Shown one piece after another: positions 1 to 15,219 of a DNA stretch of 64,000 nucleotides. This stretch comes from Burkholderiales bacterium. Lineage in GTDB: Bacteria; Pseudomonadota; Gammaproteobacteria; Burkholderiales; WYBJ01. Positions within the stretch are counted from its first letter, which is position 1; each line of letters opens with the position of its first letter. Made by a program: the position numbers and the translations under genes. The notes under the pieces are model-generated. The model saw only the letters and a list, made by a program, of their open reading frames with translations, made no database searches and was not told the origin of the DNA. The stretch spans positions 62,001 to 126,000 of the forward strand of contig JALHQN010000006.1 in assembly GCA_022841915.1 (NCBI GenBank), written 5' to 3'.

Positions 1-2370
<2,370 letters not shown>

Positions 2371-2401
2371 AATCCAGAGCGGTTCTTCCTGCGGACATGC
2401 G

Positions 2402-4565
<2,164 letters not shown>

Positions 4566-4577
4566 GCGCAGCCCAAA

Positions 4578-4898
4578 ATGACAGGCCGGCTCGTCGCCCT
4601 GCTGCTGATCGGCGTGATCGCCGCGCTCCAGTATGGGCTATGGCTCGGCAAAGGGAGTTGGATGCGGGTTTGGGAGATAGATCGCCAGATCCTGGCTCAA
4701 CGCCAGACGAACGAGCAACTCATGGCTCGCAACGCTGCGCTGGATGCTGAAGTGCGTGACCTCAAGGAAGGGGTGGGCGCCATCGAGGAGCGTGCGCGAA
4801 GCGAGCTTGGCATGGTTCGCCACGACGAAATTTTCTTCCAGATCCTGGGATCTACGGCGTCCGCAGTCTCTGTACCGCCTGTGCCTGCAGCGCCCTGA
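4578..4898 (+). CDS. ftsB: Cell division protein FtsB
   Basis: This 106-residue bitopic inner-membrane protein is a member of the FtsQ-FtsB-FtsL divisome complex. A single transmembrane helix spans about residues 4-22 ([20 protein letters not shown]). A coiled coil rich in Q, E, A and L follows (about residues 31-70), and the typical [20 protein letters not shown] segment closes the conserved part. A short Ala/Pro/Val-rich tail is specific to this protein. The position directly after eno is the classic location of ftsB. Confidence 0.93.
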   Translation: MTGRLVALLLIGVIAALQYGLWLGKGSWMRVWEIDRQILAQRQTNEQLMARNAALDAEVRDLKEGVGAIEERARSELGMVRHDEIFFQILGSTASAVSVPPVPAAP

Positions 4899-4917
4899 CG
4901 AACGACTTTTGAAATCT

Positions 4918-5784
4918 ATGCCTGCTACGATCATCGACGGCAAAGCCGTCGCTCAGCGCGTCCTGCAGCAGCTTGCGACTCGAGTGCAAGCCCTCAAGGA
5001 ACGCGGCATGGCGCCGCGTCTGGCTGTTGTCCGGGTAGGCGACGACTCGGCCTCGAAGGTCTACATCCGTGCAAAGATCCGTGCCTGCGAACAGGTCGGC
5101 ATGTTGGGCGGAGAGTTCGAGTTGCCGGGCGACTCGACCGAATCCGATGTGCTGCGGCAGATCGGCGAGTTGAATGCCGACCCTTCCGTCCACGGCATTC
5201 TCGTTCAGCTTCCCCTGCCCAAGGGAATCCGCCCGCACCGGGTTGCCGATCACATTGCTCCTCACAAGGATGTCGACGGACTGCATGTCCAGAATTTAGG
5301 TCGTCTGCTGCAGGGCGAGGCAGGTTTTCGTCCGTGTACACCAGCGGGGATCGTGCGGCTGCTGGACGAGTACGCGATCGATGCGAGGGGAAAGCATGTC
5401 GTGGTGGTCGGGCGCAGCGAGATCGTCGGCAAGCCGATTTCCCTGTTGCTGCTCGAACGCGACGCCACGGTCACCGTCTGTCACTCCCGGACACCCGACC
5501 TCGGGGCGATGACTCGGCTTGCTGATATCGTCGTGGTGGCGGTGGGAAGGCCGCACTTGCTCAAAGCCGATATGGTGCGCCCGGGCGCCATCGTGATCGA
5601 TGTGGGCGTCAATCGCCTGCCTAGCGGGAAGCTCGCCGGGGATGTCGATTTCGACGCCATCGCACCCACTGCGGCCTATATCACGCCCGTGCCCGGAGGC
5701 GTAGGTCCCATGACGGTTGCCATGCTCATTCAGAACACGGTAGAGGCTGCCGAGCGGCAGTCGGCAATCGATCCGTCCGAGTAG
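4918..5784 (+). CDS. folD: Bifunctional methylenetetrahydrofolate dehydrogenase/cyclohydrolase
   Basis: The 288-residue FolD oxidises 5,10-methylene-THF with NADP+ and hydrolyses the methenyl product to 10-formyl-THF for one-carbon metabolism. Catalytic Lys53 lies in YIRAKIRACEQVG. VQLPLPKGI, the DVDGLHVQNLGRL loop, PCTPAGIVRLL, the Rossmann motif VVVGRSEIVGKP and the C-terminal PVPGGVGPMTVAMLI are all recognisable. The ATG at 4918 gives the family N-terminus; the frame also opens inside ftsB, but that would add a non-conserved extension. It starts 19 nt after ftsB. Confidence 0.97.
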   Translation: MPATIIDGKAVAQRVLQQLATRVQALKERGMAPRLAVVRVGDDSASKVYIRAKIRACEQVGMLGGEFELPGDSTESDVLRQIGELNADPSVHGILVQLPLPKGIRPHRVADHIAPHKDVDGLHVQNLGRLLQGEAGFRPCTPAGIVRLLDEYAIDARGKHVVVVGRSEIVGKPISLLLLERDATVTVCHSRTPDLGAMTRLADIVVVAVGRPHLLKADMVRPGAIVIDVGVNRLPSGKLAGDVDFDAIAPTAAYITPVPGGVGPMTVAMLIQNTVEAAERQSAIDPSE

Positions 5785-5957
5785 CCAGGCGAAATTTCGG
5801 TGAACCACACGCGGGCGTGACGGGCATCCTGCTCGTTCGATAGCTTTCGCCTCATGTGATCACCCGACCCGTATCCGCAGGGCTCGCCCGCGATTCGCCG
5901 GGGAAAGATCTCGCCGAGGTGGATGGCAGTGTCAGCAATCAAACTCGCGCCACGACA

Positions 5958-6086
5958 CTAGCACAGCAGGCTGTTGGTGAAGTCCAGCAGCAGCGAAGGC
6001 GCCAGGTAGCCGCGGAAGGCGAAATACAGGGCGAGCGCGAGTGCGATCGTTACCAGTGTCCAGATCAGCTTTTGCGTGGTGCTCAT
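5958..6086 (-). CDS. Small single-pass membrane protein, unknown function
   Basis: A 42-residue protein that I do not recognise. A hydrophobic segment (IWTLVTIALALALYFAFRGY) occupies about residues 8-27 and would make one transmembrane helix, followed by a short tail ending in a cysteine. The start at 6086 is preceded by GAGG eight bases upstream. An in-frame ATG two codons earlier (6092) is possible, and the frame stays open to 6152. It is transcribed divergently from the large oxidoreductase gene and lies after folD. The good ribosome site and clean helix argue that it is real, but its small size keeps confidence low. Confidence 0.45.
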   Translation of the reverse strand: MSTTQKLIWTLVTIALALALYFAFRGYLAPSLLLDFTNSLLC

Positions 6087-6182
6087 CCGCATGACCTCGT
6101 CCTCTCGGCTGGTATTGCAGCAACGATACCCGAGCTTTCCCCGATTTGACAACGCGGGCCTGCTGCCAAGTCTGCCGCTCGA

Positions 6183-6211
6183 TTCGTTTCCGTACCGCAG
6201 GCTGGTATAGT
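6183..6211 (+). promoter_or_regulatory. Extended -10 promoter candidate for the large oxidoreductase
   Basis: TGGTATAGT (6203-6211) matches an extended -10 element, with a weak TTCGTT -35 (6183-6188) 17 nt upstream of the TATAGT. A start near 6218 would give a 24-nt leader before the ATG at 6242. Confidence 0.35.
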
Positions 6212-6241
6212 CGGACGTTTTTGTCGCAGCGCACCGTAGCC

Positions 6242-9200
6242 ATGCTCTCTTTGTCGTTTGGATTTGAATTCGAAGACCTTTATTCGCCGGCAGGGCTGGC
6301 GCGGCTGGATCGCGCGTTCCTCGGCTACCTGCTCGCGGCCGAGCCAGAACTGCATTCGAGCCTTCTTGCCGCTCGGATCGACCCCAGCGCGCTGCCCCGC
6401 AAGGCGGAAGCCGCCTTGCTCATCGACGTGGCGCCTTACCTCGAGAGCTTCGTCACGGAACTGTTCGGGATCGAACAGGCGGTGTCCGCGTTGCGCGCGG
6501 AGCATGGACGGCTGGCCTGTCTTTACTCTTGCAAACGGCAATTCGTCCAGCGGCGGGCGGCAACGAAGATCAAGCCGCAGGATGTCGCGAACTTTGACGC
6601 GGAAGCAGCGCGCAAGAACCTCGAGCAGCGCTTCGGCGAGCCGTTCACCGACCTGGCGTTCGCCTATCACGTCACTCGTTGGCAAGGCGCCGAAGCCGAG
6701 CACGAGCCCGATCTGCAGCTCGCCCTGACCTACGCCGGCTGGGCGATCCATACCGATGCAGGCCGTGACATGCATCGATCGGGCGTCCTCTTCAAGATCC
6801 CCCGCAAGCTCGACCCGGTACGTCTCGTCCCGGCGATCGAAACCAGCCGCGACGGCTACAAGATATTCCACCTCGAGCACATTCGACGCCGGGAAGGCTT
6901 CAAGCTTACCGACAAAGGCACCGATCTCGTCGGCGCGCTGGATCAGGCCAACTACTGCATCTGGTGCCACGAGCAAGGCAAGGACTCCTGCTCGCACGGA
7001 TTGCGGGAAAAGCCCGGCGCCGATGGCGCGCCAGCGCCGTTCAAGAAAAGCACCTTCGGTGTCACCTTGGCGGGCTGCCCGCTGGAAGAGCGTATTTCCG
7101 AGTTCCACAAGCTCAAGGTCGAGGGTCAGCCCGTCGGGGCGCTGGCCATGATCGTCATCGACAATCCCATGGCAGCGGCTACGGGACATCGCATCTGCAA
7201 CGATTGCATGAAGGCCTGCATCTATCAGAAGCAGGAGCCGGTCGACATTCCTCAGGCCGAAACGCGGACCTTGAAGGACGTGCTCGAATTGCCGTGGGGC
7301 TTCGAGATCTACAGCCTCCTGACGCGCTGGAATCCGCTGAATCTGCGGGCGCCCTATGCCAAGCCTTCCACCGGACGACGCGCACTCGTCGTGGGCATGG
7401 GGCCGGCGGGTTTTACGCTCGCGCACTATCTGCTCAATGAAGGCCATACAGTCATCGGGGTCGACGGGCTAAAGATCGAGCCGCTCGACAGTGCCTTGTC
7501 AGGCGTCGGTCCGGAGGGAGAGCGGGTTGCGTTCAAGCCTATTCGCGCTGTGGACGAGTTTTACGAAGCGCTCGATGAGCGCGTCATGGCAGGGTTCGGA
7601 GGCGTTGCCGAGTACGGGATCACCGTGCGCTGGGACAAGAACTTTCTAAAGATCGTGAGACTGTTGCTCGAGCGGCGGGCGTTGTTCTCCCTGCATGGCG
7701 GTGTCCGCTTCGGCGGCACCTTGGACATCGCCGGCGCTTTCGCCCTGGGGTTCGATCACATCGCGCTCTGCGCCGGAGCAGGCAAGCCGACGCTGCTCGA
7801 GCTGCCCAACGGGATGGCCCGCGGGGTGCGCACTGCATCCGATTTCCTCATGGCGCTGCAACTGACCGGTGCAGCCAAGATGCACTCGCTGGCCAATATG
7901 CAGTTGCGGCTTCCCGTGGTGGTGATCGGAGGTGGTCTGACCGCGATCGATACGGCCACCGAGGCGCTTGCCTACTATCCGATACAAGTCGAGAAGTTTC
8001 TCTCTCGCTTCGAGACGCTCGCTGCTGAACGAGGTGAGCAGTCGGTACGCGCGGCATGGACTGTAGAGGAGCAGGGCATCGCGGAGGAGTTCATCGCCCA
8101 TGCGCGAGCGATTCGGGCCGAGCGAAGCGCGGCCCAGGCGCAGGGGCGAGCGCCGCGGATCCTGGAACTGCTGCAGTCGTGGGGCGGGGCGACCATCGCC
8201 TACCGGCGGCGTTTGATCGATAGTCCGTCGTACACCTTGAATCACGAGGAAGTGGAGAAGGCGCTGGAAGAGGGCGTGCATTTCGCCGAAGGGCTTACGC
8301 CTGTGGAAATCGAACTCGATCGGCATGGTCATGCTTGCGGTGTTCGAGTCGCCGTGCAGTCCCGTCAAGACGACGGCCGCTGGGAGAAGACGAGCGAGAC
8401 CGTCTTGCCAGCCAGGGCGGTTCTCGTTGCGGCAGGGACGCAGCCGAATACGGTGCTCGCTCGAGAGGATGCGAGCGGCATCGACCTGGATGGCCGCTAC
8501 TTCCAGGCGTGCGACGAGAACGGCGTGCCGGTGACCCCCGAGCGCAACGCCGCCAAACCCAGGCAGGTTCACGTGCTCATGCATCGCCTGCAAGACGGCC
8601 GCTGCATGAGCTTTTTCGGAGACATGCATCCGTCCTACTTCGGCAACGTCGTCAAGGCCATGGCGAGCGCACGCCAGGGGTACGGCTCGGTCAGCCATGC
8701 GATGCTCTCGCGGCAGCCCGCCAGCGGGCTTGCCGATGCCGATTTCATCCACGCCTTGAACGATGCGCTCATGGCGCGGGTCAAGGAGGTCGTGCGCCTG
8801 ACGCCGAATATCGTCGAAGTCATTCTGTATGCTCCGGCGGCAGCGCGGGCCTTCAAGCCCGGGCAGTTCTATCGGCTGCAGAACTACGAGACGCATGCGC
8901 TGGAAGTCGATGGCACGCGGCTTGCCATGGAGGGTTTGGCATTGACCGGCGCCTGGGTGGACGCGGAGCAGGGCCTCGTCTCGACGATCGTGCTGGAAAT
9001 GGGCGGCTCATCGGACTTGTGTGCATTGTTGCGACCGGGTGAGCGCGTCGTCCTGATGGGGCCGACCGGCACGCCAACGGAGACACCTGCGGGCGAGACG
9101 GTGCTGCTGGCGGGCGGCGGCCTGGGTAATGCCGTGTTGTTCTCAATCGGTCAGGCGCTGCGGCAGGCCGGCAGCAAGGTTCTCTATTTCGCGGGCTATC

Positions 9201-9751
9201 GCAAGCCGGTCGACCGCTACAAGATCGCCGAGATCGAGGCCGCCGCCGATGTCATCGTCTGGTGCTGCGACCAAGGGCCGAGGTTCGAGCCGGGACGTCC
9301 GCAGGACTACAGCTTCGTCGGCAATATCGTCGAAGCCATGGCCGCCTACGCGCGCGGCGATTTCGGCGCACAGCCGATATCGATGGCGGACGTCGATCGG
9401 ATCGTCGCAATCGGCTCGGATCGCATGATGGGGGCGGTGGCCGCTGCCCGTCACGGCGTGCTTGCGTCGTATCTGAAGGCGGGTCATTGCGGCATTGGTT
9501 CGATCAACTCGCCGATGCAGTGCATGATGAAGGAGATCTGCGCCCAGTGCATCCAGCCTCACCGTGACCCGGTGACGGGAAAGACCAGCTACGTTTTCTC
9601 CTGTTTCAACCAGGATCAGGACCTGGACCGGGTCGATTTCGGCGCCCTGCGTGAGAGGCTGGGGCAGAACTCGGTACAAGAGAAGCTCACGGCGCAATGG
9701 ATCGATCGGTGCTTGCGTCGCTCTAAGCTGAGGCTCGCGCAGCCGGCGTAA
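6242..9751 (+). CDS. Large flavin/iron-sulfur oxidoreductase (GltD-like plus PyrK-like fusion)
   Basis: This 1169-residue protein appears to be a multidomain redox enzyme with an unknown substrate. Residues 1-230 match nothing I know. Cysteine clusters follow at about 239-250 (CIWCHEQGKDSC) and 319-326 (CNDCMKAC), the second resembling the N-terminal Fe-S domain of glutamate synthase small subunit. Two nucleotide-binding motifs come next: VVGMGPAGFTLAHYLL near 386 and VIGGGLTAIDTATEAL near 560. The last 300 residues resemble ferredoxin-reductase/PyrK modules, with FKPGQFYRL near 870, LLAGGGLGNAVLFSIG near 954 and a terminal cysteine cluster (GHCGIGS...CMMKEICAQC) near 1080-1103. This architecture suggests electron transfer between NAD(P)H, flavins and Fe-S centres. 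It is monocistronic and ends at a convergent terminator. Confidence 0.8.
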   Translation: MLSLSFGFEFEDLYSPAGLARLDRAFLGYLLAAEPELHSSLLAARIDPSALPRKAEAALLIDVAPYLESFVTELFGIEQAVSALRAEHGRLACLYSCKRQFVQRRAATKIKPQDVANFDAEAARKNLEQRFGEPFTDLAFAYHVTRWQGAEAEHEPDLQLALTYAGWAIHTDAGRDMHRSGVLFKIPRKLDPVRLVPAIETSRDGYKIFHLEHIRRREGFKLTDKGTDLVGALDQANYCIWCHEQGKDSCSHGLREKPGADGAPAPFKKSTFGVTLAGCPLEERISEFHKLKVEGQPVGALAMIVIDNPMAAATGHRICNDCMKACIYQKQEPVDIPQAETRTLKDVLELPWGFEIYSLLTRWNPLNLRAPYAKPSTGRRALVVGMGPAGFTLAHYLLNEGHTVIGVDGLKIEPLDSALSGVGPEGERVAFKPIRAVDEFYEALDERVMAGFGGVAEYGITVRWDKNFLKIVRLLLERRALFSLHGGVRFGGTLDIAGAFALGFDHIALCAGAGKPTLLELPNGMARGVRTASDFLMALQLTGAAKMHSLANMQLRLPVVVIGGGLTAIDTATEALAYYPIQVEKFLSRFETLAAERGEQSVRAAWTVEEQGIAEEFIAHARAIRAERSAAQAQGRAPRILELLQSWGGATIAYRRRLIDSPSYTLNHEEVEKALEEGVHFAEGLTPVEIELDRHGHACGVRVAVQSRQDDGRWEKTSETVLPARAVLVAAGTQPNTVLAREDASGIDLDGRYFQACDENGVPVTPERNAAKPRQVHVLMHRLQDGRCMSFFGDMHPSYFGNVVKAMASARQGYGSVSHAMLSRQPASGLADADFIHALNDALMARVKEVVRLTPNIVEVILYAPAAARAFKPGQFYRLQNYETHALEVDGTRLAMEGLALTGAWVDAEQGLVSTIVLEMGGSSDLCALLRPGERVVLMGPTGTPTETPAGETVLLAGGGLGNAVLFSIGQALRQAGSKVLYFAGYRKPVDRYKIAEIEAAADVIVWCCDQGPRFEPGRPQDYSFVGNIVEAMAAYARGDFGAQPISMADVDRIVAIGSDRMMGAVAAARHGVLASYLKAGHCGIGSINSPMQCMMKEICAQCIQPHRDPVTGKTSYVFSCFNQDQDLDRVDFGALRERLGQNSVQEKLTAQWIDRCLRRSKLRLAQPA

Positions 9752-9775
9752 AGCTGCACGCGGAGTACCAGAGGA

Positions 9776-9801
9776 CAGCCGGGTTGCGAGCGACCCGGCT
9801 G
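9776..9801. terminator. Convergent hairpin terminator
   Basis: A perfect 9-bp stem (CAGCCGGGT / ACCCGGCTG) with an 8-nt loop lies between two converging genes, 24 nt past one stop and 18 nt past the other. It has no T tract on either side, so Rho independence is uncertain. Confidence 0.6.
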
Positions 9802-9819
9802 GGACTTGCGCAGGGCGGG

Positions 9820-11031
9820 TCAGCCCTCGATCAGGACGTTAGCTACCGCGTTGGCGACGTATTCGACATTGCGCGTGCTTAGCGCTGCAATGCAGATGCG
9901 CCCGCTCTCTATCGCGTAGATGGAATACTTCTCGCGTAACGCCTGCACCTGCGGCTTGGTCAAGCCGGAGTACGAGAACATCCCGCGCTGCTTGAGGACG
10001 TAGCTCAGATCGAAGTCGGCGCGCTTCTCCCGAATCTTCTCGACCAGGAGGCGACGCATGAGTTTGATGCGATCGCGCATCTCGCCCAGCTCGTTTTCCC
10101 ACTGGGTTCTCAGTTCCGGGTCTGCCAACACCATGGCTGCGATCTGTCCGCCATGCGTGGACGGATTGGAGTAGTTCGTGCGCACCACGCGCTTGAGTTG
10201 GCTCAGCACCCTGGTTGCCTCGTCGGGGCTTTCCGTGACGATGGACAGTGCGCCGACGCGCTCACCGTAGAGCGAAAGCGATTTCGAGAACGAGCTGGCG
10301 ATGAACACCACCGGGCAAGCGGCCGCGAAGCGGCGCGCCGCGTAGGCATCCTGCTCCAGCCCGTCGCCAAACCCCTGATAGGCAATGTCGAGGAAAGGAA
10401 CGAGGCTGCGAGCGTTGACCACCTGGATCACTTGTTCCCACTGCTCGTTGCTCAGGTCCACGCCGGTGGGGTTGTGGCAGCACGCATGCAGCAGGACGAC
10501 CGACCCGGCGGGCAGGGTGTCCATGGCCGTCAGCATGGCGTCGAAGCGGCAACCGTGGGAGATGGGATCGTAATAGGGATAGCTGTTGACCTTGAAACCT
10601 GCAAACTCGAACAGCGCCTGGTGGTTCTCCCAGCTCGGATCGCTGATCCAGATTTGCGAGTTGGGATCGAACCGCCGCAGCAGATCGGCCCCGAGCTTCA
10701 ATGCACCGGTGCCGCCGAGACTTTGCACGGTGACGGTCCGCTTCTGCGTGACAGCCGGATGATCGGCGCCCAGCACCAGCTGCTGCGCGAGGGCGTTGTA
10801 GGCGGCCAGGCCGTCGATCGGAAGATAGCTGCGAGGCCGGATCCCTTGGGCCAGACTGGCCTCGGCCCGGCGAACGCACTCGAGCACGGGTACCTTGCCC
10901 GTGTCGTCGACGTAAACGCCTTGTCCGAGATTCACCTTGTTCGGGTTGGTATCGGCATTGAAGGATTCGGTTAGGCCGAGTATTGGATCGCGCGGCGCGA
11001 GTTCGACAGACGAAAGTAAGGAAGAGCTCAT
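9820..11031 (-). CDS. tyrB: Aromatic amino acid aminotransferase (class I, PLP)
   Basis: This 403-residue PLP enzyme of the AspC/TyrB group transfers amino groups between aromatic amino acids or aspartate and 2-oxoglutarate. Signatures are the N-terminal PRDPILGLTESF and NLGQGVYVDDTGK, the substrate loop RSYLPIDGLAAYN, HACCHNPTGVDLS, and the PLP lysine Lys250 in SSFSKSLSLYGERVG. The C-terminus has RGMFSYSGLT and the substrate arginine in ESGRICIAALS. TyrB and AspC cannot be separated with certainty by eye; the betaproteobacterial neighbourhood with divergent uvrB favours an aromatic aminotransferase. It is divergent from uvrB with a 133-nt gap. Confidence 0.9.
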   Translation of the reverse strand: MSSSLLSSVELAPRDPILGLTESFNADTNPNKVNLGQGVYVDDTGKVPVLECVRRAEASLAQGIRPRSYLPIDGLAAYNALAQQLVLGADHPAVTQKRTVTVQSLGGTGALKLGADLLRRFDPNSQIWISDPSWENHQALFEFAGFKVNSYPYYDPISHGCRFDAMLTAMDTLPAGSVVLLHACCHNPTGVDLSNEQWEQVIQVVNARSLVPFLDIAYQGFGDGLEQDAYAARRFAAACPVVFIASSFSKSLSLYGERVGALSIVTESPDEATRVLSQLKRVVRTNYSNPSTHGGQIAAMVLADPELRTQWENELGEMRDRIKLMRRLLVEKIREKRADFDLSYVLKQRGMFSYSGLTKPQVQALREKYSIYAIESGRICIAALSTRNVEYVANAVANVLIEG

Positions 11032-11164
11032 GATGGGGACCTTGGGGCAGACAGGGCGGCCGGAAGTCGGATACTTCCGTTCGGCTGAATTCTACCTGTG
11101 ACGCGGAACCCTGGAAATCGGGGCGCTATGAGACAATGCGACATCGACAATTCGAGGGCACAGG

Positions 11165-13227
<2,063 letters not shown>

Positions 13228-13231
<4 letters not shown>

Positions 13232-13779
13232 TTGCCTCGATCATCCGCAACGTATTGGGCTTGCGGGCGCGCAGGCAAGCCGAGGCCGATTTTCGGATCT
13301 TGTTCGTCTGCATGGGCAACGTGTGCCGTTCGCCGACAGCCGAGGCCGTGTTCCGACGTCAGGTCGAGGTGGCGGGATTGGCCCCGGCGGTGCAGTGCGC
13401 TTCTGCCGGCACACACGATTTCCATGTCGGTTCGTCGCCCGACGGCCGGGCTCGCGCTGCGGCGCTAAAGCGGGGCTACGATTTGTCGAGGCTGCGCGGG
13501 CGACATGTGAGCGACGAAGACTTCGAGCGGTACGATCTAATCCTCGCCATGGACCAGCACAACATGTCTTTCCTCAAGCAGCGCTGCCCGCCGCATCGTC
13601 AGGAAAGGTTGAAATTGCTGATGGAGTTCGCCCGGTGCCACAAGGCGCCCGAGGTGCCCGATCCCTATTACGGCAACGCTCAGGCATTCGAATTGGTGCT
13701 CGACATGGTCGAGGACGCCTGTAGCGCGCTGGTCGACCACGTTAGATCGATCCGCCCCAACAAGGCGCAGGCCAAGTAG
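13228..13779 (+). CDS. Low-molecular-weight protein tyrosine phosphatase
   Basis: The 183-residue protein has the P-loop CMGNVCRS (catalytic Cys28, Arg34) and the general-acid loop PDPYYG near residue 147, both diagnostic of LMW protein tyrosine phosphatases. In bacteria these dephosphorylate protein tyrosines, often in exopolysaccharide control. The N-terminus is about 20 residues longer than the core fold because the start overlaps the uvrB stop (ATGA), which suggests translational coupling. No tyrosine kinase or exopolysaccharide genes are seen nearby. A short inverted repeat (13793-13809) lies after the stop. Confidence 0.9.
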
Positions 13780-13821
13780 GAGGGCGCTCGGCCCCGAATC
13801 TCTCTCGGGTCAGAGCCGGTT

Positions 13822-15090
13822 CTACCAGCTTGCGGCGAAAGCTCGCAGCGCGTCGGAACTGGCGTAAATGGGAAAATGACCCCGAAGAAAGAGCTGCGCG
13901 CTACGCTCGTACGCCACGGACGTCACCCGTAGCCCGGCCGAGGTGGATGCGGCGCCGATGCGCGCGCGCAGTATGCCCGCCGGGTTTCTCATCGCGACGG
14001 TGTAGACGCCGCTCGATTCCCCGATGGTCGGCAGACCGCGAGCGATGTCGTGCGCAATGGTCCCGGGCACCAGACAGGCCACGGCAAGACAGCATCCTCC
14101 GGTGACGGCAAGCGAGCTGTGAGGCGCCTGAGGGGTGAAATAGCGTGCGCTGATGTTTGCCTCGTCATCCGCTTTCGAGATCAGGCAGACTTTCGGCACC
14201 GTCTCGCTATGTGCGAGGTCGTTGGCCGACATCAGGGCGCCACCGCGACGCCGCAAGGCCATCTTGAGGCCGGCAGCCACCCAAATCTCCCGCAATCTTT
14301 CCTTCAGTTTCGGATCTCGGGCAAGTTCATCCGGGGATTCCTGCCCGGACTTACCCACGTCTTCTGCGCGCAAGATGACCATGGGCACAGCGACGTCGAC
14401 GCAGGATACGGTGACACCGCAGACCTCATCCCTTGCCTGTCCCGTAGGGAGTAATTTGCCTGTCTTTGCGCCGACAGGATGACGCAGAGTCAGTTCGACG
14501 CCGGGAAAACGGCCCATCACGCCGGGTATCTCGGTATCCGCAGGAATGAATGATGAACCGTCTGGAGTTCGAACCGAAGCGTCGGTCGTGACCCCGGTGT
14601 TGGTGTTGAAGATGCGCACGACCGTGCGTTCGGCAACGGGCTGGATCAATCCGGTCTCGATGGCGTACATCGGAAGCGCCGCCGACATGTTTCCACAGTT
14701 CACGCTCCAGTCGATCGCGGACTTGTCGGCCGCCAACTGCGCGAGCGTGCTGGCGATATCGGCGTCGCCCGAGCTGGGACGCGAGACGATGAACACCTTG
14801 TTGCTGGTAGGCGCACCGCGTCCCAGACCCGTGGTCTGCTTGTTTCCGCGCGTCTCGCCGCAAGCGGGCACACCCATGATCGAGCGAATCAGCTCTTCTT
14901 TGAGGGCTTGATCCTCAGGCAGATGTTCATGCCAAAGAACGATTCCTGTCGACGTGCCGCCCCGCATGTAATAGACGGGAAATTGCGGGATGCCACCGGA
15001 AATGCGCGGTACGAAATCCCGCAGTTCTTCGGCGGGCAGCTTTCCCGACGAGGTCGGCCGTGGGGGCGGCGAGGGCGCGAGCGAACTCAT
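13822..15090 (-). CDS. PrpF-family isomerase (methylaconitate isomerase / oxalomesaconate tautomerase type)
   Basis: This 422-residue protein belongs to the PrpF family of cofactor-free isomerases with a diaminopimelate-epimerase-like fold. It shows YYMRGGTSTGIVL near the N-terminus, GLGRGAPTSNKVFIV, the VNCGNMSAALPMYAIETG segment with the active-site cysteine, and TGGCCLAVACLVPGT near the C-terminus. Members isomerise 2-methylaconitate in the methylcitrate cycle or tautomerise 4-oxalomesaconate in gallate degradation. Neither prpB/C/D nor gallate genes are adjacent, so the substrate is open. The start at 15090 has GGAGGATCCC in front; the frame extends to 15177 without a ribosome site. It follows rne by 129 nt. 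Confidence 0.85.
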   Translation of the reverse strand: MSSLAPSPPPRPTSSGKLPAEELRDFVPRISGGIPQFPVYYMRGGTSTGIVLWHEHLPEDQALKEELIRSIMGVPACGETRGNKQTTGLGRGAPTSNKVFIVSRPSSGDADIASTLAQLAADKSAIDWSVNCGNMSAALPMYAIETGLIQPVAERTVVRIFNTNTGVTTDASVRTPDGSSFIPADTEIPGVMGRFPGVELTLRHPVGAKTGKLLPTGQARDEVCGVTVSCVDVAVPMVILRAEDVGKSGQESPDELARDPKLKERLREIWVAAGLKMALRRRGGALMSANDLAHSETVPKVCLISKADDEANISARYFTPQAPHSSLAVTGGCCLAVACLVPGTIAHDIARGLPTIGESSGVYTVAMRNPAGILRARIGAASTSAGLRVTSVAYERSAQLFLRGHFPIYASSDALRAFAASW

Positions 15091-15157
15091 GGGATCCTCC
15101 AAATGCGGGCGATATGAATAGTATACCGAGGGTCGAAACAAAGACGCAGCGTGACGA

Positions 15158-15188
15158 CGCCCTGGCGATTGCGTCAAAAGCCAGGGCG
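15158..15188 (-). terminator. Hairpin downstream of rne
   Basis: A perfect 9-bp stem (CGCCCTGGC / GCCAGGGCG) with a 13-nt loop starts 31 nt after the rne stop on the minus strand and separates it from the PrpF-like gene. The loop reads TTTT on the transcript strand, but no T tract follows the stem. Confidence 0.5.
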
Positions 15189-15219
15189 CGATGGATCAAA
15201 CGCCCGTTCGTTGTTCAGG

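Noticed and set aside
11032-11164. LexA box in front of uvrB
   Set aside because: CTG and CAG triplets with the correct spacing are not present; the nearest match (CTGTGACGCGG) does not complete.
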